Below are positions 63,963 to 64,000 of a stretch of 64,000 nucleotides of DNA, piece by piece. Location: NCBI GenBank assembly GCA_021292105.1, contig CM037864.1, forward strand, positions 8,050,635 through 8,114,634, read 5' to 3'. The notes under the pieces are model-generated. The model worked only from the letters and a program-made list of their open reading frames with translations. It made no database searches and was not told where the DNA came from. Every line of letters starts with the position of its first letter. Position 1 is the first letter of the stretch. Source of the stretch: Anadara kagoshimensis (Eukaryota; Mollusca; Bivalvia; Arcoida; Arcidae). The translations under genes were made by a program, and so were the position numbers.

Positions 63963-64000
63963 TTTCAGACACTTAAATACACTTTTATACATGTATAAAT

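Overview
The window is animal nuclear DNA, most likely from a mollusc and probably a bivalve. It is AT-rich and full of microsatellites, minisatellites, tRNA-derived SINEs and MITEs. Its one recognisable host gene has nine short coding exons with GT-AG introns. No bacterial-style gene layout is present outside the large mobile element. The species cannot be fixed from the sequence alone.

Host gene. A voltage-gated proton channel (Hv1/HVCN1 family) lies on the + strand from 23526 to 50284. Nine exons join in consistent phase to give 444 codons plus a stop. They encode a short cytoplasmic N-terminus, S1 with the selectivity Asp, a very long histidine-rich S1-S2 extracellular loop, S2, S3, an S4 that keeps only two of the three usual arginines, and a C-terminal coiled coil with a Ser-rich tail. 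The end of exon 2 and its 5' splice site have been amplified into about 25 tandem 37-bp copies at the start of intron 2.

Mobile element. Intron 2 (about 19 kb) holds a 16.3-kb Polinton/Maverick element at 26482..42770. It is bounded by a perfect 182-bp terminal inverted repeat beginning AGTAGT and by a 6-bp target duplication (TCTATC), and it sits in a TCTA microsatellite. All of its genes read on the - strand, antisense to the channel gene. In transcription order they are: protein-primed DNA polymerase B (two exons), a small coiled-coil protein, a double PC4-like protein, the packaging ATPase, a 167-aa conserved-looking protein, the integrase with a chromodomain, a minor-capsid candidate, a 140-aa basic protein, the major capsid protein, an adenain-like protease, a small helical protein, a one-span membrane protein and a SprT-like metalloprotease with two introns. 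Most genes or gene groups have a TATA box 35 to 80 bp before the ATG, and several genes overlap by 1 to 20 bases. The major capsid, small helical and SprT-like genes each carry one frame break. The element therefore has a full virus-like replication and capsid gene set plus PC4 and SprT cargo, but is either slightly decayed or carries assembly errors.

Flanks. Positions 1..23500 and 50300..64000 hold no convincing coding gene apart from a possible 5' non-coding exon. They carry about a dozen copies of a Tc1/mariner-type MITE (CAGT ends, TA duplication), long-TIR elements of a second family, other palindromic MITEs, SINEs with tRNA-like heads, and several tandem arrays.
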